Shown here: positions 1 through 7,548 of the stretch, piece by piece
Layout of the letters: each line of letters starts with the position of its first letter
How positions within the stretch are numbered: position 1 is the stretch's first letter
Assembly: GCF_028687635.1 (NCBI RefSeq)
Contig: NZ_JAQTZS010000027.1
Span: forward strand, 1 to 42,335
DNA length: 42,335 nt
Origin: Malikia sp.
Lineage (GTDB): Bacteria > Pseudomonadota > Gammaproteobacteria > Burkholderiales > Burkholderiaceae_C
Reading direction: 5' to 3'
The notes under the pieces: generated by a model
What the model was told of the DNA's origin: nothing
What the model saw: the letters and a program-made list of their open reading frames with translations, nothing else
Database searches by the model: none
Program-made: the position numbers and the translations under genes

Positions 1-126
1 CCTTGCCCCTGGCCAGCACAGCCGATGAATACGAGGCCCTGCTGCCCTGGCGGCTGACGCCTCGCGCCTGAACTCCGTACCCCAGATCCTGTCACCGGGC
101 AAGGGCGGGGTTAATCACGCGCATAC
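1..126 (+). mobile_element. 3' end of an IS66-family insertion sequence (partial)
   Basis: The element runs off the left edge. It contains the last 22 codons of an IS66 TnpC-type transposase, then about 55 noncoding bases ending GGGGTTAATCACGCGCATAC. This resembles the right terminal repeat of IS66 elements, which typically end in a CGCTTAC-like hexamer preceded by a G/T-rich block. Homology to the ABC permease begins immediately after base 126, which is why the element end is placed there. The boundary is inferred from the change of homology. The left repeat and the expected 8-bp target duplication lie outside the window. Confidence 0.65.
3..71 (+). pseudogene. tnpC: IS66-type transposase, C-terminal 22 residues
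   Basis: Only the last 22 residues are in the window. They read LPLASTADEYEALLPWRLTP and end at a TGA at 69-71. The LA-T-x-D-YEALLPW pattern is the characteristic C-terminal tail of IS66 TnpC transposases (IS66 C-terminal domain). The catalytic DDE domain would lie to the left of the window. Whether the copy is intact cannot be judged, so the entry marks a fragment rather than a proven pseudogene. Confidence 0.6.
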
Positions 127-488
127 GGCCCATCCTGCTCAACACCGTCGCTGGCGTCCACCAGCTCGACCCGCGCTGGATGATGCTGGGCAAAAGCCTG
201 AGCGCGACGCGCTGGGAAACCCTGCGCCGCATCGTGCTGCCGGGCGTGCTCGGCCATATCCTGACCGGCCTGCGGCTGGCGATCGGCATCGTCTGGATCG
301 TGCTGGTGCCCTGCGAGATGCTGGGTGTCAGCGCCGGCCTGGGCTACTTCATCCTCGACACGCGCGACCGCCTGGCCTACTCCGAGCTGATGGCGGTGAT
401 CATCCTGATCGGTGCGCTGGGCTTCGCCCTGGATGGCGCCGCCCGCACGCTGCACCGCCGCTGGACCCATGGCGGGCGCAACGACTGA
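127..488 (+). pseudogene. 5'-truncated ABC transporter permease (NrtB/SsuC/TauC type)
   Basis: The reading frame is open from base 72, but permease homology starts at base 127 with PILLNTVAGVHQLDPRW. It continues through the cytoplasmic EAA-like loop (GKSLSATRWETLRRIVLPG) and the final membrane segments to the end, RRWTHGGRND. Inner-membrane permeases of the nitrate/sulfonate/taurine group are about 250-280 residues, so roughly the first half is missing. The break coincides with the IS66 end, so the gene was most likely split by that insertion. GLGYFILDTRDRL resembles the nitrate/cyanate branch more than SsuC, but substrate cannot be decided. An ATG at 180 could begin a 102-residue product, which would lack the first membrane segments and be non-functional. 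It converges on the Liv operon. Confidence 0.7.
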
Positions 489-509
489 ACAGCCCGGCGT
501 CAGCAGACT

Positions 510-1286
510 TCAAGCGGCCTTTGCGCCCAGGTAATAGTCCCTGATATCTGGGCGAGCGAGCAGCTCGGAGGCTCTACCTTCGCTAACCACGTGCCCGTTT
601 TCCAGTACATAGCCGTAATGGGCATGTTTCAGGGCCACGTTGATGTTTTGCTCGGCCACCAGAAAACTGACTTGTTCACGCGTGTTGAGTTGCGTGACTA
701 TCTCAAAGATCTCCTCGACGATCATCGGTGCCAAGCCCATCGAAGGCTCGTCGAGCAAGACCAGCTCCGGACGTGTCATCAGGGCCCTGCCGATGGCCAG
801 CATCTGCTGTTCTCCGCCAGAGGTGAGTCCGGCGTGGGTCTTGCGTTTGGTCTTCAGGCGTGGAAACCACTCGTAGATATGCTCGATATCCCGCTCGCTG
901 TCGCGCTTGCTTAGCTTGCGCATGAAGCCACCGCTGCGCAGGTTTTCCTCCACGGTCAGCTGTGGGAACACATGTCGCCCTTCCAGCACATGGACGATAC
1001 CTTGCCACGCCAACTGGTTCGGGGGTACTCCGGCGGTGTCCTTGCCGTGGAAATGAATGCTGCCCCGGCTGACCACGGCGCGGTCGGCCTGCACCAGGCC
1101 CGAAATCGCCTTGAGCGTGGTACTTTTGCCTGCCCCGTTGGCGCCAAGCAGGGCGATGATGGCGCCTTTCTCGATGTGCAGCGATACCCCCCCGACCGCG
1201 AGGATGGCGCCGCCATAGATGACTTCGATGTCATGAACCGCCAGCAGATGCCCTGGTTCATGTGCCGGCTGAGTGGCATTGCTCAT
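510..1286 (-). CDS. livF: Branched-chain-type ABC transporter ATP-binding protein, LivF-like
   Basis: A 258-residue ATPase of the LivF subgroup, one of two ATPases in the hydrophobic amino acid/amide uptake (HAAT) importers. Visible are Walker A (GANGAGKSTT, near residues 48-57), the ABC signature (TSGGEQQMLAIGRALM) and Walker B with the catalytic Glu (LVLLDEPSMGLAP). The C-terminal REQVSFLVAEQNINVALKHAHYGY region carries the LivF-typical AEQN switch histidine loop. The ATG start is at 1286. It is the last gene of the minus-strand operon, 64 bases after the binding protein stop. It should power import with LivG. The substrate need not be an amino acid: this family also imports amides, urea and aromatic acids. 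Confidence 0.9.
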   Translation of the reverse strand: MSNATQPAHEPGHLLAVHDIEVIYGGAILAVGGVSLHIEKGAIIALLGANGAGKSTTLKAISGLVQADRAVVSRGSIHFHGKDTAGVPPNQLAWQGIVHVLEGRHVFPQLTVEENLRSGGFMRKLSKRDSERDIEHIYEWFPRLKTKRKTHAGLTSGGEQQMLAIGRALMTRPELVLLDEPSMGLAPMIVEEIFEIVTQLNTREQVSFLVAEQNINVALKHAHYGYVLENGHVVSEGRASELLARPDIRDYYLGAKAA

Positions 1287-1350
1287 GATCTGTCCAGTGA
1301 GTTGATTGCCAAGAGAATCCGTGAAAAGCGGGGGCTACCCCTCGCATCGC

Positions 1351-2682
1351 TCATTGCTCCTTGCTGCAATCGCGCGGCTTGATGCCTTTTTCCTTGGCGT
1401 AGGCGGCCGACTTGGCGTCGATCAGCGGACGCAAGGTCTTGCGGTCGGCCTGCACCCAGTCGGTGATCAGGTTCCACTTCTTGCCGTCCCATTGCTGGAC
1501 CTTGGCGGAGCCGCCACCCTCGTGGTCGGTGCAGGACAGCTTGAGCGGCTGCATCAGACCCAGGAAGCCGATCTGCTTGAGGCGGGCTTCGTCAAGATTC
1601 AGGCGCTCCAGACCCCAGCGGCCTTCATCACCGACGAGCGGGCGGTTGCCAAACTTCTTCTGCCCGGTACGGATCGCCTCGACGGCGATGGCCGCATTGA
1701 TCAGTCCCGAGTTGTAGTAGACGCTGCCGAAGCTCTTCCGGTCCTTCAGGTCGCTCTTGCCCTTGTCCAGGATATGCTGCTTGATGCGCTGGTGGATGTC
1801 GAAGTTGGCCCCGCCCGGATACGGCGTCAGCGCCAGATAACCCCTGCCAGCGTCGCCAGCCGGCAGCACGTCCTCGTCGGAACTGGCCCAGATGTCGCCG
1901 ATGATGCGATCGACCGGGAAGCCAAAGCGGGCCGCCGTTTTGACGGCCACCGGGGTCGAGACACCCCAGGTGCGCAGGAAGACCCAGTCCGGCTTGGCCT
2001 GGCGCACCTGGCGCCATTGCGCCGACTGCTCGTTGCCCGGATCGGCCACCGGGATCTGGATGTTCTCGAAGCCGTACTTCTTGGCCAGCAGTTCCAGCGT
2101 GCCCTGGGTTTCGCGTCCGTAGGCGGAGTCGTGATAGACGGTGGCGATCTTCTTGCCCTTGAGCTTGTCGAAGCCGCCCTCCTTCTGCGCGATGTAGTTC
2201 ACCACCACCGATGCCTCGCTGTAGAAGGTCAGCATGACCGGGAAGTTGTAGGGGAACACGCTGCCATCGGTGGCCTCGGTGCGGCCGTAGCCGAGCGTGA
2301 TCAACGGAATCTTGTCGGCGGCCGCCTTGTCCGACAGGGCATAGGCGGCCGGCGCACCATTGGGGTGGTAGATCGCGACCGGTGCGCCGTTGAGCCCGTT
2401 CTTGAAACGCTCGTAGCACTCTATGCCCTTTTCGGCCGTCCATTCGGTCTCGCACTCCTGCCAGACGAGCTTGACGCCGTTGATGCCGCCTTCGACCTCG
2501 TTGATGTAGCGCAGGTAGTCGATCATCCCGGCCCAGACCGGAATGCCGCTGGACGCATAGGCGCCGACGCGGTAGGTGGCGAGCGGGAAGAACTGCTGAT
2601 TGGGCGCGGCCTGGGTCGATGTGAGAGCGGCGGCGGCGGACACAGCGACGAGCAGGGATGCTATGGTTTTCTTTAGTTTCAT
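1351..2682 (-). CDS. Periplasmic binding protein of the Liv/amide-type ABC importer
   Basis: A 443-residue periplasmic substrate-binding protein (Peripla_BP_6, type 1 fold). I chose the ATG at 2682: it is preceded by a GAAAGAG ribosome site and gives a clean signal peptide (MKLKKTIASLLVAVSAAAAL, cleavage near TQA-AP). The longer upstream frame adds a non-signal leader. The mature part opens with FFPLATYRVGAYASSGIPVW and contains the two-lobe segments around YHDSAYGRE and SSDEDVLPAGDAGRG. It is longer than classical LivJ (about 370) and resembles the binding proteins encoded with aromatic- or amide-type HAAT systems. It lies 40 bases downstream of the LivM-like gene. Substrate is unknown; the monooxygenase genes upstream suggest an organosulfur compound, which is inference. 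Confidence 0.88.
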   Translation of the reverse strand: MKLKKTIASLLVAVSAAAALTSTQAAPNQQFFPLATYRVGAYASSGIPVWAGMIDYLRYINEVEGGINGVKLVWQECETEWTAEKGIECYERFKNGLNGAPVAIYHPNGAPAAYALSDKAAADKIPLITLGYGRTEATDGSVFPYNFPVMLTFYSEASVVVNYIAQKEGGFDKLKGKKIATVYHDSAYGRETQGTLELLAKKYGFENIQIPVADPGNEQSAQWRQVRQAKPDWVFLRTWGVSTPVAVKTAARFGFPVDRIIGDIWASSDEDVLPAGDAGRGYLALTPYPGGANFDIHQRIKQHILDKGKSDLKDRKSFGSVYYNSGLINAAIAVEAIRTGQKKFGNRPLVGDEGRWGLERLNLDEARLKQIGFLGLMQPLKLSCTDHEGGGSAKVQQWDGKKWNLITDWVQADRKTLRPLIDAKSAAYAKEKGIKPRDCSKEQ

Positions 2683-2722
2683 AGACTCTTTCAATGAGAA
2701 TGATTGAGATGGGAGAAATGGG

Positions 2723-3790
2723 TCAGAAGCGCAACGGCCAGACCGCGAGTCGTTCACGGAACTTGCCGAGCAGTTGCACCAGGCCGTCGGGTTCCTTGAT
2801 GAGCAGCCAGATGATCAGGGAGCCGAAGATGACCTTCTGCAGGTTCTGCAACTGGCCGGCATCGACGTTGCCGCCCATCAGGGCCTGGCCGGCGTAGCTC
2901 AGGAAGATCGGGAACAGGCTGATGAATGCCGCGCCGATGAAACTCCCGCCGATGCTCCCCATGCCCCCGATGATGATGATGAACAGGATCTGGAACGAGC
3001 GGTTGATGTCGAAGCTGCTGGCGCTGGCGGTCCCGAGGTAGGCGAAGGTCCACAGCGCGCCGGCAATGCCCAGGTAGAACGCGCTGACGGCAAACGCCCG
3101 GCGCTTGAACTGGTCGACCGGGATACCGATCACGGCGGCGGCGGTGTCCATGTCGCGGATGGCCATCCAGTTGCGCCCGGTCTGGCTGCGCACCAGGTTG
3201 AAGGCAACCCAGGTCAGCAAGGCCACCGAGGACAGCGTCAGCAGGTAGCGCCCCGCCGGTGAACTCAGGTCCTGGCCAAAAACCTCCAGCCTCGGGGCCG
3301 CGATGGTTCCCGACGACGAGTGGTTGTAGAACCACGAGAACTTGGAAAACACCCATTCGAGGAAGAACTGGGCCGCCAGGGTCGTCACCATGAGGTAGAA
3401 GCCCTTGATGCGCGAGCTGGGAATGCCCGCCACGAATCCGGCCAGCGCGGCGATCAGTCCCCCGATCAGCATCGCCAAGGGCAGAGGAACCGCCGGCAGA
3501 CGCAGCAGGACGCCGTAGGTGGCAAAGGCGCCGACCGCCATGAAGCCCGCCGATCCGACCGAGGTCTGCCCGGCGTATCCGGTCAGCAGATTCAGACCGA
3601 GCCCTGCCAGGGACAGGACCAGAAACGGGATCAGGATGGCGTTGAGCCAGTAATCGTTGCCCAACCAGGGAACGAGCACGAATGCGGCGAGTAGCAGGAT
3701 GGGCAGGCCGAGACGGGGGCGCCTGAATACGATCTCCAGCGGAGCCGTATCAAAAGAGCGTTGGATGCTGTGAGCGATGGAGGTGGGCAT
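2723..3790 (-). CDS. livM: Branched-chain-type ABC transporter permease, LivM-like
   Basis: A 355-residue inner-membrane permease of the LivM group. After an N-terminal cytoplasmic stretch of about 25 residues there are about eight to nine hydrophobic segments. The family core is visible in LSLAGLGLNLLTGYAGQTSV and in the coupling-helix region GRNWMAIRDMDTAAAVIGI. The glycine-rich IIIIGGMGSIGGSFIGA loop is typical of LivH/LivM proteins. The start ATG at 3790 follows the LivH-like stop by only 5 bases, so the two permeases are co-translated neighbours and should form a heterodimeric channel. The C-terminus ends PLRF just before the binding protein gene. Confidence 0.9.
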   Translation of the reverse strand: MPTSIAHSIQRSFDTAPLEIVFRRPRLGLPILLLAAFVLVPWLGNDYWLNAILIPFLVLSLAGLGLNLLTGYAGQTSVGSAGFMAVGAFATYGVLLRLPAVPLPLAMLIGGLIAALAGFVAGIPSSRIKGFYLMVTTLAAQFFLEWVFSKFSWFYNHSSSGTIAAPRLEVFGQDLSSPAGRYLLTLSSVALLTWVAFNLVRSQTGRNWMAIRDMDTAAAVIGIPVDQFKRRAFAVSAFYLGIAGALWTFAYLGTASASSFDINRSFQILFIIIIGGMGSIGGSFIGAAFISLFPIFLSYAGQALMGGNVDAGQLQNLQKVIFGSLIIWLLIKEPDGLVQLLGKFRERLAVWPLRF

Positions 3791-3795
3791 GGTCG

Positions 3796-4677
3796 TCAGA
3801 CACGTTCGATGACCCGTTCGCCGAACAGGCCGGCAGGACGGATGTAGAGAAAGGCCAGGGCCAGGAAATAGGCGAACCAGGGCGTGATGCCGCCGCCGAC
3901 GTAGGAACCGAGATAGGCCTCGGCCAGGTTTTCCGCGGCGCCCACGATGAGGCCGCCGGCAATGGCCCCCCCAATCGAGGTGAAGCCACCGATGATCAGC
4001 ACGGGCAAGGCCTTGAGCACCACCAGCGACAGGGAGAACTGAACGCCCTGGCGCGCGCCCCAGAGCAATCCCGCCACCAGGCCCACGCCACCGGCCACCG
4101 CCCAGACAATCTGCCAGATGCGGTTCAGGTTGATCCCGATCGAGAGCGCCGCACGCGTGTCGTCGGCCACCGCACGCAGCGAGATGCCGATCTGGGTCTT
4201 GTTGAACAGCAGCGCCAGCACGAGCACCAGCACCGCGGCCGTGAGGGCCGCGACCGCGTCGAACTGGCTCACCATGACGTCGCCGATGAAGACCGGGACG
4301 TCCTCGATGCCCAGATCCAGCGAGCGGACTTCAGCGCCCATCAACCCCTGAGCGGCCCCTTCGATGATGAAGCTCAGGCCCAGCGTCGCCATGAACAGCA
4401 CGATCTGGGGCCGGTTGACCAGCGGTCGCAAGACATGCCGCTCGACCGCGATGGCGAGCGCGATCATCACCACGATGCTCAGGATCAGGGCACCGAAGAC
4501 CGAGACGCCCTGCTCCAGCAAGCTGACGAAGACCAGCGCCGAGAACAGGAGCATGGACCCCTGCGCAAAATTGAAGACCCCGCTGGCCTTGTAGATCAGC
4601 ACGAAGCCGATGGCCACCAGCGAGTACATGGTGCCTGCCAGCAGGCCACCAATCAAGGTTTCGAGAAAGAATGTCAT
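3796..4677 (-). CDS. livH: Branched-chain-type ABC transporter permease, LivH-like
   Basis: A 293-residue integral membrane permease with LivH features. The N-terminus, ETLIGGLLAGTMYSLVAIGF, and the early motif FNFAQGSML (the asn-phe-ala/ser-gln-gly element) are family hallmarks. DDTRAALSIGINLNRIWQIV is the cytoplasmic coupling segment contacting the ATPases. IIGGFTSIGGAIAGG near residues 228-242 mirrors the glycine-rich loop of LivM. Length is normal. It sits 13 bases after the LivG-like stop and 5 bases before the LivM-like start within the operon. Confidence 0.9.
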   Translation of the reverse strand: MTFFLETLIGGLLAGTMYSLVAIGFVLIYKASGVFNFAQGSMLLFSALVFVSLLEQGVSVFGALILSIVVMIALAIAVERHVLRPLVNRPQIVLFMATLGLSFIIEGAAQGLMGAEVRSLDLGIEDVPVFIGDVMVSQFDAVAALTAAVLVLVLALLFNKTQIGISLRAVADDTRAALSIGINLNRIWQIVWAVAGGVGLVAGLLWGARQGVQFSLSLVVLKALPVLIIGGFTSIGGAIAGGLIVGAAENLAEAYLGSYVGGGITPWFAYFLALAFLYIRPAGLFGERVIERV

Positions 4678-4690
4678 GGTCTTGCCGGTC

Positions 4691-5482
4691 TCAATGTGCT
4701 GCGCCCAGGTAGGCCTCGATCACTTCGGGATTGGCCTGTACCTCTGCCGGTGTGCCATCCCCCACCTTGCGGCCGTAATCCAGCACCACCACATGGCTGG
4801 ACAACCCCATCACCACGCCGATGTCGTGTTCGATCAGGACCACGGTGGTCCCCAGGTCGCGATTCACGTCGCTGATGAAGCGGCTCATCTCCTGTTTTTC
4901 TTCGGCGTTCATGCCCGCCATCGGCTCATCGAGCAGCAGCAGCGCGGGAGCCGAGATCAGGGCCCGCCCCAGCTCGACACGCTTTTGCAGGCCATAAGCC
5001 AGCGTCCCGACCGGCATGTCGCGCTGGGGCTGCAGTTCCAGAAATTCCAGGATGCTCTCGGCATGCTCGGTGAACGCCATGGCCTCCCTTCTGGCCCTGG
5101 GCAGGCCCAGCGCCTGTTCGATGAACATCGTGTGCGAGTGTCTGGACAGACCGGCGATGATGTTGTCGATGACGCTCATCTGCTGGAACAAGGCGTTGTT
5201 CTGGAACGTGCGGCCGATGCCGCGACGCGCGGCGTCCAGCGGCCTGATGCGGTGGAAACTGCTGCCATCAAAGACCACCTCGCCGGAATCCGGTCGGTAA
5301 ACGCCGTTGAGCACGTTGAGCAGGGAACTCTTGCCGGCGCCATTGGGGCCGATCAGCGCACAGATTTCTCCGCGACGAACCGAAAAGGACAGACTGGAGA
5401 TGGCCTTGACACCCTTGAACGAGAGCGAAATGTCGCGGACTTCCAGAATGTGATCCGTGGCCAGGCCTTTTTTGAGCGTCAT
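4691..5482 (-). CDS. livG: Branched-chain-type ABC transporter ATP-binding protein, LivG-like
   Basis: A 263-residue ATPase of the LivG subgroup. The ATG at 5482 overlaps the TGA of the preceding gene as ATGA, the usual sign of translational coupling. A longer upstream frame exists but its extra 55 residues have no family character. Walker A is GPNGAGKSSLLNVLNGV, the Q-loop lies in RTFQNNALFQQMSV, and Walker B reads ALLLLDEPMAGM. The signature region reads TLAYGLQKRVELGRALI: the canonical LSGG is replaced by LAYGLQK, as in many LivG proteins (usually L-x-YG-x-QRR). The C-terminal YGRKVGDGTPAEVQANPEVIEAYLG tail is LivG-typical. It should pair with the LivF-like ATPase. Confidence 0.9.
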   Translation of the reverse strand: MTLKKGLATDHILEVRDISLSFKGVKAISSLSFSVRRGEICALIGPNGAGKSSLLNVLNGVYRPDSGEVVFDGSSFHRIRPLDAARRGIGRTFQNNALFQQMSVIDNIIAGLSRHSHTMFIEQALGLPRARREAMAFTEHAESILEFLELQPQRDMPVGTLAYGLQKRVELGRALISAPALLLLDEPMAGMNAEEKQEMSRFISDVNRDLGTTVVLIEHDIGVVMGLSSHVVVLDYGRKVGDGTPAEVQANPEVIEAYLGAAH

Positions 5483-6444
5483 GCCGTTTTCTCCAGCCCG
5501 GTACCGAGCAATGCCGCGACGGCCGGGATGGATCGCGGTGACTCGGCGCCGGCCATCAGGTTTTGCAGACGCTGCAGTCCGAAAAGTCGCCGGACCTTGG
5601 CGCGGATATGACGGCGGATACCCCGGCTGTGGTCGGCCAGCGTCCACTCCCAGATGCGATGCGGCAAGGATCCGGGGGCAGCCAGCCGGTTTTCGATTTC
5701 ATCGGCCAGAGCCCGCAGGCGGTCCTCGGACAACAGCAGGGACGACGGTGCAACATCGCGGCGGTCACGTGCTGCCGACCCGATGGTTTCCGGGAATGCA
5801 AAGGTTTCACCCTTTTCGAGCCAGTAGTTCAGCAGGTGCGGCAAGGTCAGGCTGGACTCGGTACCCTCCTCGCTCCAGAGGGTCCCGGCGCTGCGCCGGG
5901 CCGTGGCGGCGACACGCCTGGGCGCTGCCACCTGCTGCGCCGGGAAGCCGGATTCCAGCGGCACCAGATGCCAGTGGTTCACCTGGCGCGCGGCAGCCTG
6001 ATTGGAAATCAGCAGCAGTTCATGCCGGCCGCTGGCCGCGGCCTTGATCCAGCGGGCCATGCCATCGCGCCCATGAACATAAGCATGGGTAGGCTGAGCC
6101 TGATCGATGACTTGATTCAACTGCTCTGCGTTCGCCAATCGGGAGATGGTCACGACCTCGCCGCCCAGTTGGTAGGCCGCCAGTGCCAGCATGATCAGGG
6201 TGGGCTCGAAGGGACCGCTGACGGCGAGCGTGGACCGCGAATCGAAGCCCTGATGCCGCAAGACAGAGGCCAGCCTTGCCACATCGATTTCGACCTCGGC
6301 CCAGCTCCAGGCGACCCAGCGACCGCGGCGCTTGTGCAGCAATGCCAATTGCTGCGGCCGGACGCTTGTCCAATGCCTGATTCGACCCAAGGTCGTGGGG
6401 TTCAAGGTATCGTCAACCTTGAGATTCGATGCGTTCTGGTTCAT
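5479..6444 (-). CDS. Shortened acyl-CoA synthetase (AMP-binding)-like protein lacking the adenylation core
   Basis: A 321-residue protein. The ATG at 6444 was chosen because the longer frame reads antisense through the porin gene. Residues 20-150 resemble the N-terminal lobe of long-chain acyl-CoA synthetases (RGRWVAWSWAEVEIDVARLA, then LALAAYQLGGEVVTI). Residues 225-305 resemble the middle helical part that follows the adenylation loop (LPHRIWEWTLADHSRGIRRH and VRRLFGLQRLQNLMAGA). The Thr/Ser-Gly-rich AMP loop, the YG-x-TE motif and the C-terminal lysine domain are absent; full enzymes are 550-650 residues. It is probably unable to adenylate. It nevertheless keeps an open frame and an ATGA overlap with livG, so it may be retained for another role. 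It could also be an eroding gene. Confidence 0.6.
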   Translation of the reverse strand: MNQNASNLKVDDTLNPTTLGRIRHWTSVRPQQLALLHKRRGRWVAWSWAEVEIDVARLASVLRHQGFDSRSTLAVSGPFEPTLIMLALAAYQLGGEVVTISRLANAEQLNQVIDQAQPTHAYVHGRDGMARWIKAAASGRHELLLISNQAAARQVNHWHLVPLESGFPAQQVAAPRRVAATARRSAGTLWSEEGTESSLTLPHLLNYWLEKGETFAFPETIGSAARDRRDVAPSSLLLSEDRLRALADEIENRLAAPGSLPHRIWEWTLADHSRGIRRHIRAKVRRLFGLQRLQNLMAGAESPRSIPAVAALLGTGLEKTA

Positions 6445-6493
6445 GGTGGACTCTCCCGAGCGGTGGCCAACGCACCGCTCCTTCGCTTGAAAA

Positions 6494-7507
6494 TCAGAAA
6501 GCGTGGCGAATGCCGAACTCCACGGCATTGCTGTTTTGGCCGGCAACAGCCACCAAGGAGTTATTGCCGAAGGCCGCCGCACCCTTGTTATCGATGTGCG
6601 AATAATTGCCGTAGACCGCCGTGCGCTTGGACAGGTTGTGGACATAACCCAGGGCGATCTGGCTGGCGTCGTTCGCATCGGTGCCGGCACCGGAGGCATT
6701 GACGGACGCGTAAGAAGCGCGAACCTCGCCGGCACCCACTGGCACGCTGGCACCGATCAGGTAGCGTTGCAGCTCCTGATCGTTGGCGGTGTTCTTCTGG
6801 CTGTTGAGATGCCCGTAGAGCGTGCCGAACACCAGGGTGTAGGAGGCGGCAATGGTGTCGTTCTTGTACTTGCCACCCGTGATGTCGGTACTGCCGAGCG
6901 TGGCGGCAACGTTGAGCTGGTTGTTCGTCCAGCCCAGGGTGCCACCGCGGTACTGCTTGCCCGATGCCGCGCCTTCTTTCAGAGCGATCTCGATCTGACC
7001 GTACAGACCCAGCGAGTTCTCCGGCAGGAAGTAGCCGATCGTGTTGTCGGACCAGAAGCCTGTGCTCACATCGCTGCCCAGGGCGCTGGTGAGGTTGCTC
7101 GATGCACCGATCCCGGTATCACCAAATGGGTCGAAATTGCCGTAACCCAGATACTGGGCGGTGAAGTAGCGCCCCAGGCGCAGTTCGCCCAGATTCTGCT
7201 CCGACAGGCTGAGCGTCGAGCGACGGTTGAATGGCTTGGCCGCATCGATGGCTGAACCCGTGTCGGGGTTGATCCCTTGTTCGAGCCAGAAACTGGCCTG
7301 CGCCGTGGAGCTGAGCTGATCGCTGCCCTGGAAGCGGATCTGGCTGGCGCCGATGCCGTTGGTGCTCACGCTGTTTTGGGTGGTATCGCCGTTGCTGCTG
7401 TGGCGCAGGTTCAGGTCGACCAGACCGGACAGCGAGACGGAGGACTGGGCCGATGCAGCACCCGCGATGGCGGTCAGAACCGCGAGAAAGGCGAATGATT
7501 TCTTCAT
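6494..7507 (-). CDS. Gram-negative trimeric porin
   Basis: A 337-residue outer membrane porin of the betaproteobacterial general-porin family (Porin_4/OmpC-like). The ATG at 7507 begins a clear signal peptide (MKKSFAFLAVLTAIAGAASA, cleavage before QSSVSLSG). An upstream in-frame TTG would add four residues. The mature protein starts with the typical SVSLSGLVDLNLRHSS first strand, has alternating beta-strand patterning, and ends in GIRHAF, with the terminal Phe required for BAM-dependent assembly. The loop equivalent of the constriction region (near FDPFGDTGIGASSN) differs from housekeeping porins. It sits inside the operon between the monooxygenase and the acyl-CoA-synthetase-like gene, suggesting that it admits the same substrate across the outer membrane. 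Confidence 0.9.
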   Translation of the reverse strand: MKKSFAFLAVLTAIAGAASAQSSVSLSGLVDLNLRHSSNGDTTQNSVSTNGIGASQIRFQGSDQLSSTAQASFWLEQGINPDTGSAIDAAKPFNRRSTLSLSEQNLGELRLGRYFTAQYLGYGNFDPFGDTGIGASSNLTSALGSDVSTGFWSDNTIGYFLPENSLGLYGQIEIALKEGAASGKQYRGGTLGWTNNQLNVAATLGSTDITGGKYKNDTIAASYTLVFGTLYGHLNSQKNTANDQELQRYLIGASVPVGAGEVRASYASVNASGAGTDANDASQIALGYVHNLSKRTAVYGNYSHIDNKGAAAFGNNSLVAVAGQNSNAVEFGIRHAF

Positions 7508-7548
7508 GCTGGATTTCAAGATGAGGGTTGGTTTTCTAGAGAAAGCGC

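Noticed and set aside
1306-2676. 456-residue open frame on the plus strand
   Set aside because: Antisense to the binding protein gene. High GC content keeps stops rare; the composition has no family signature, and the opposite frame has a signal peptide and clear homology.
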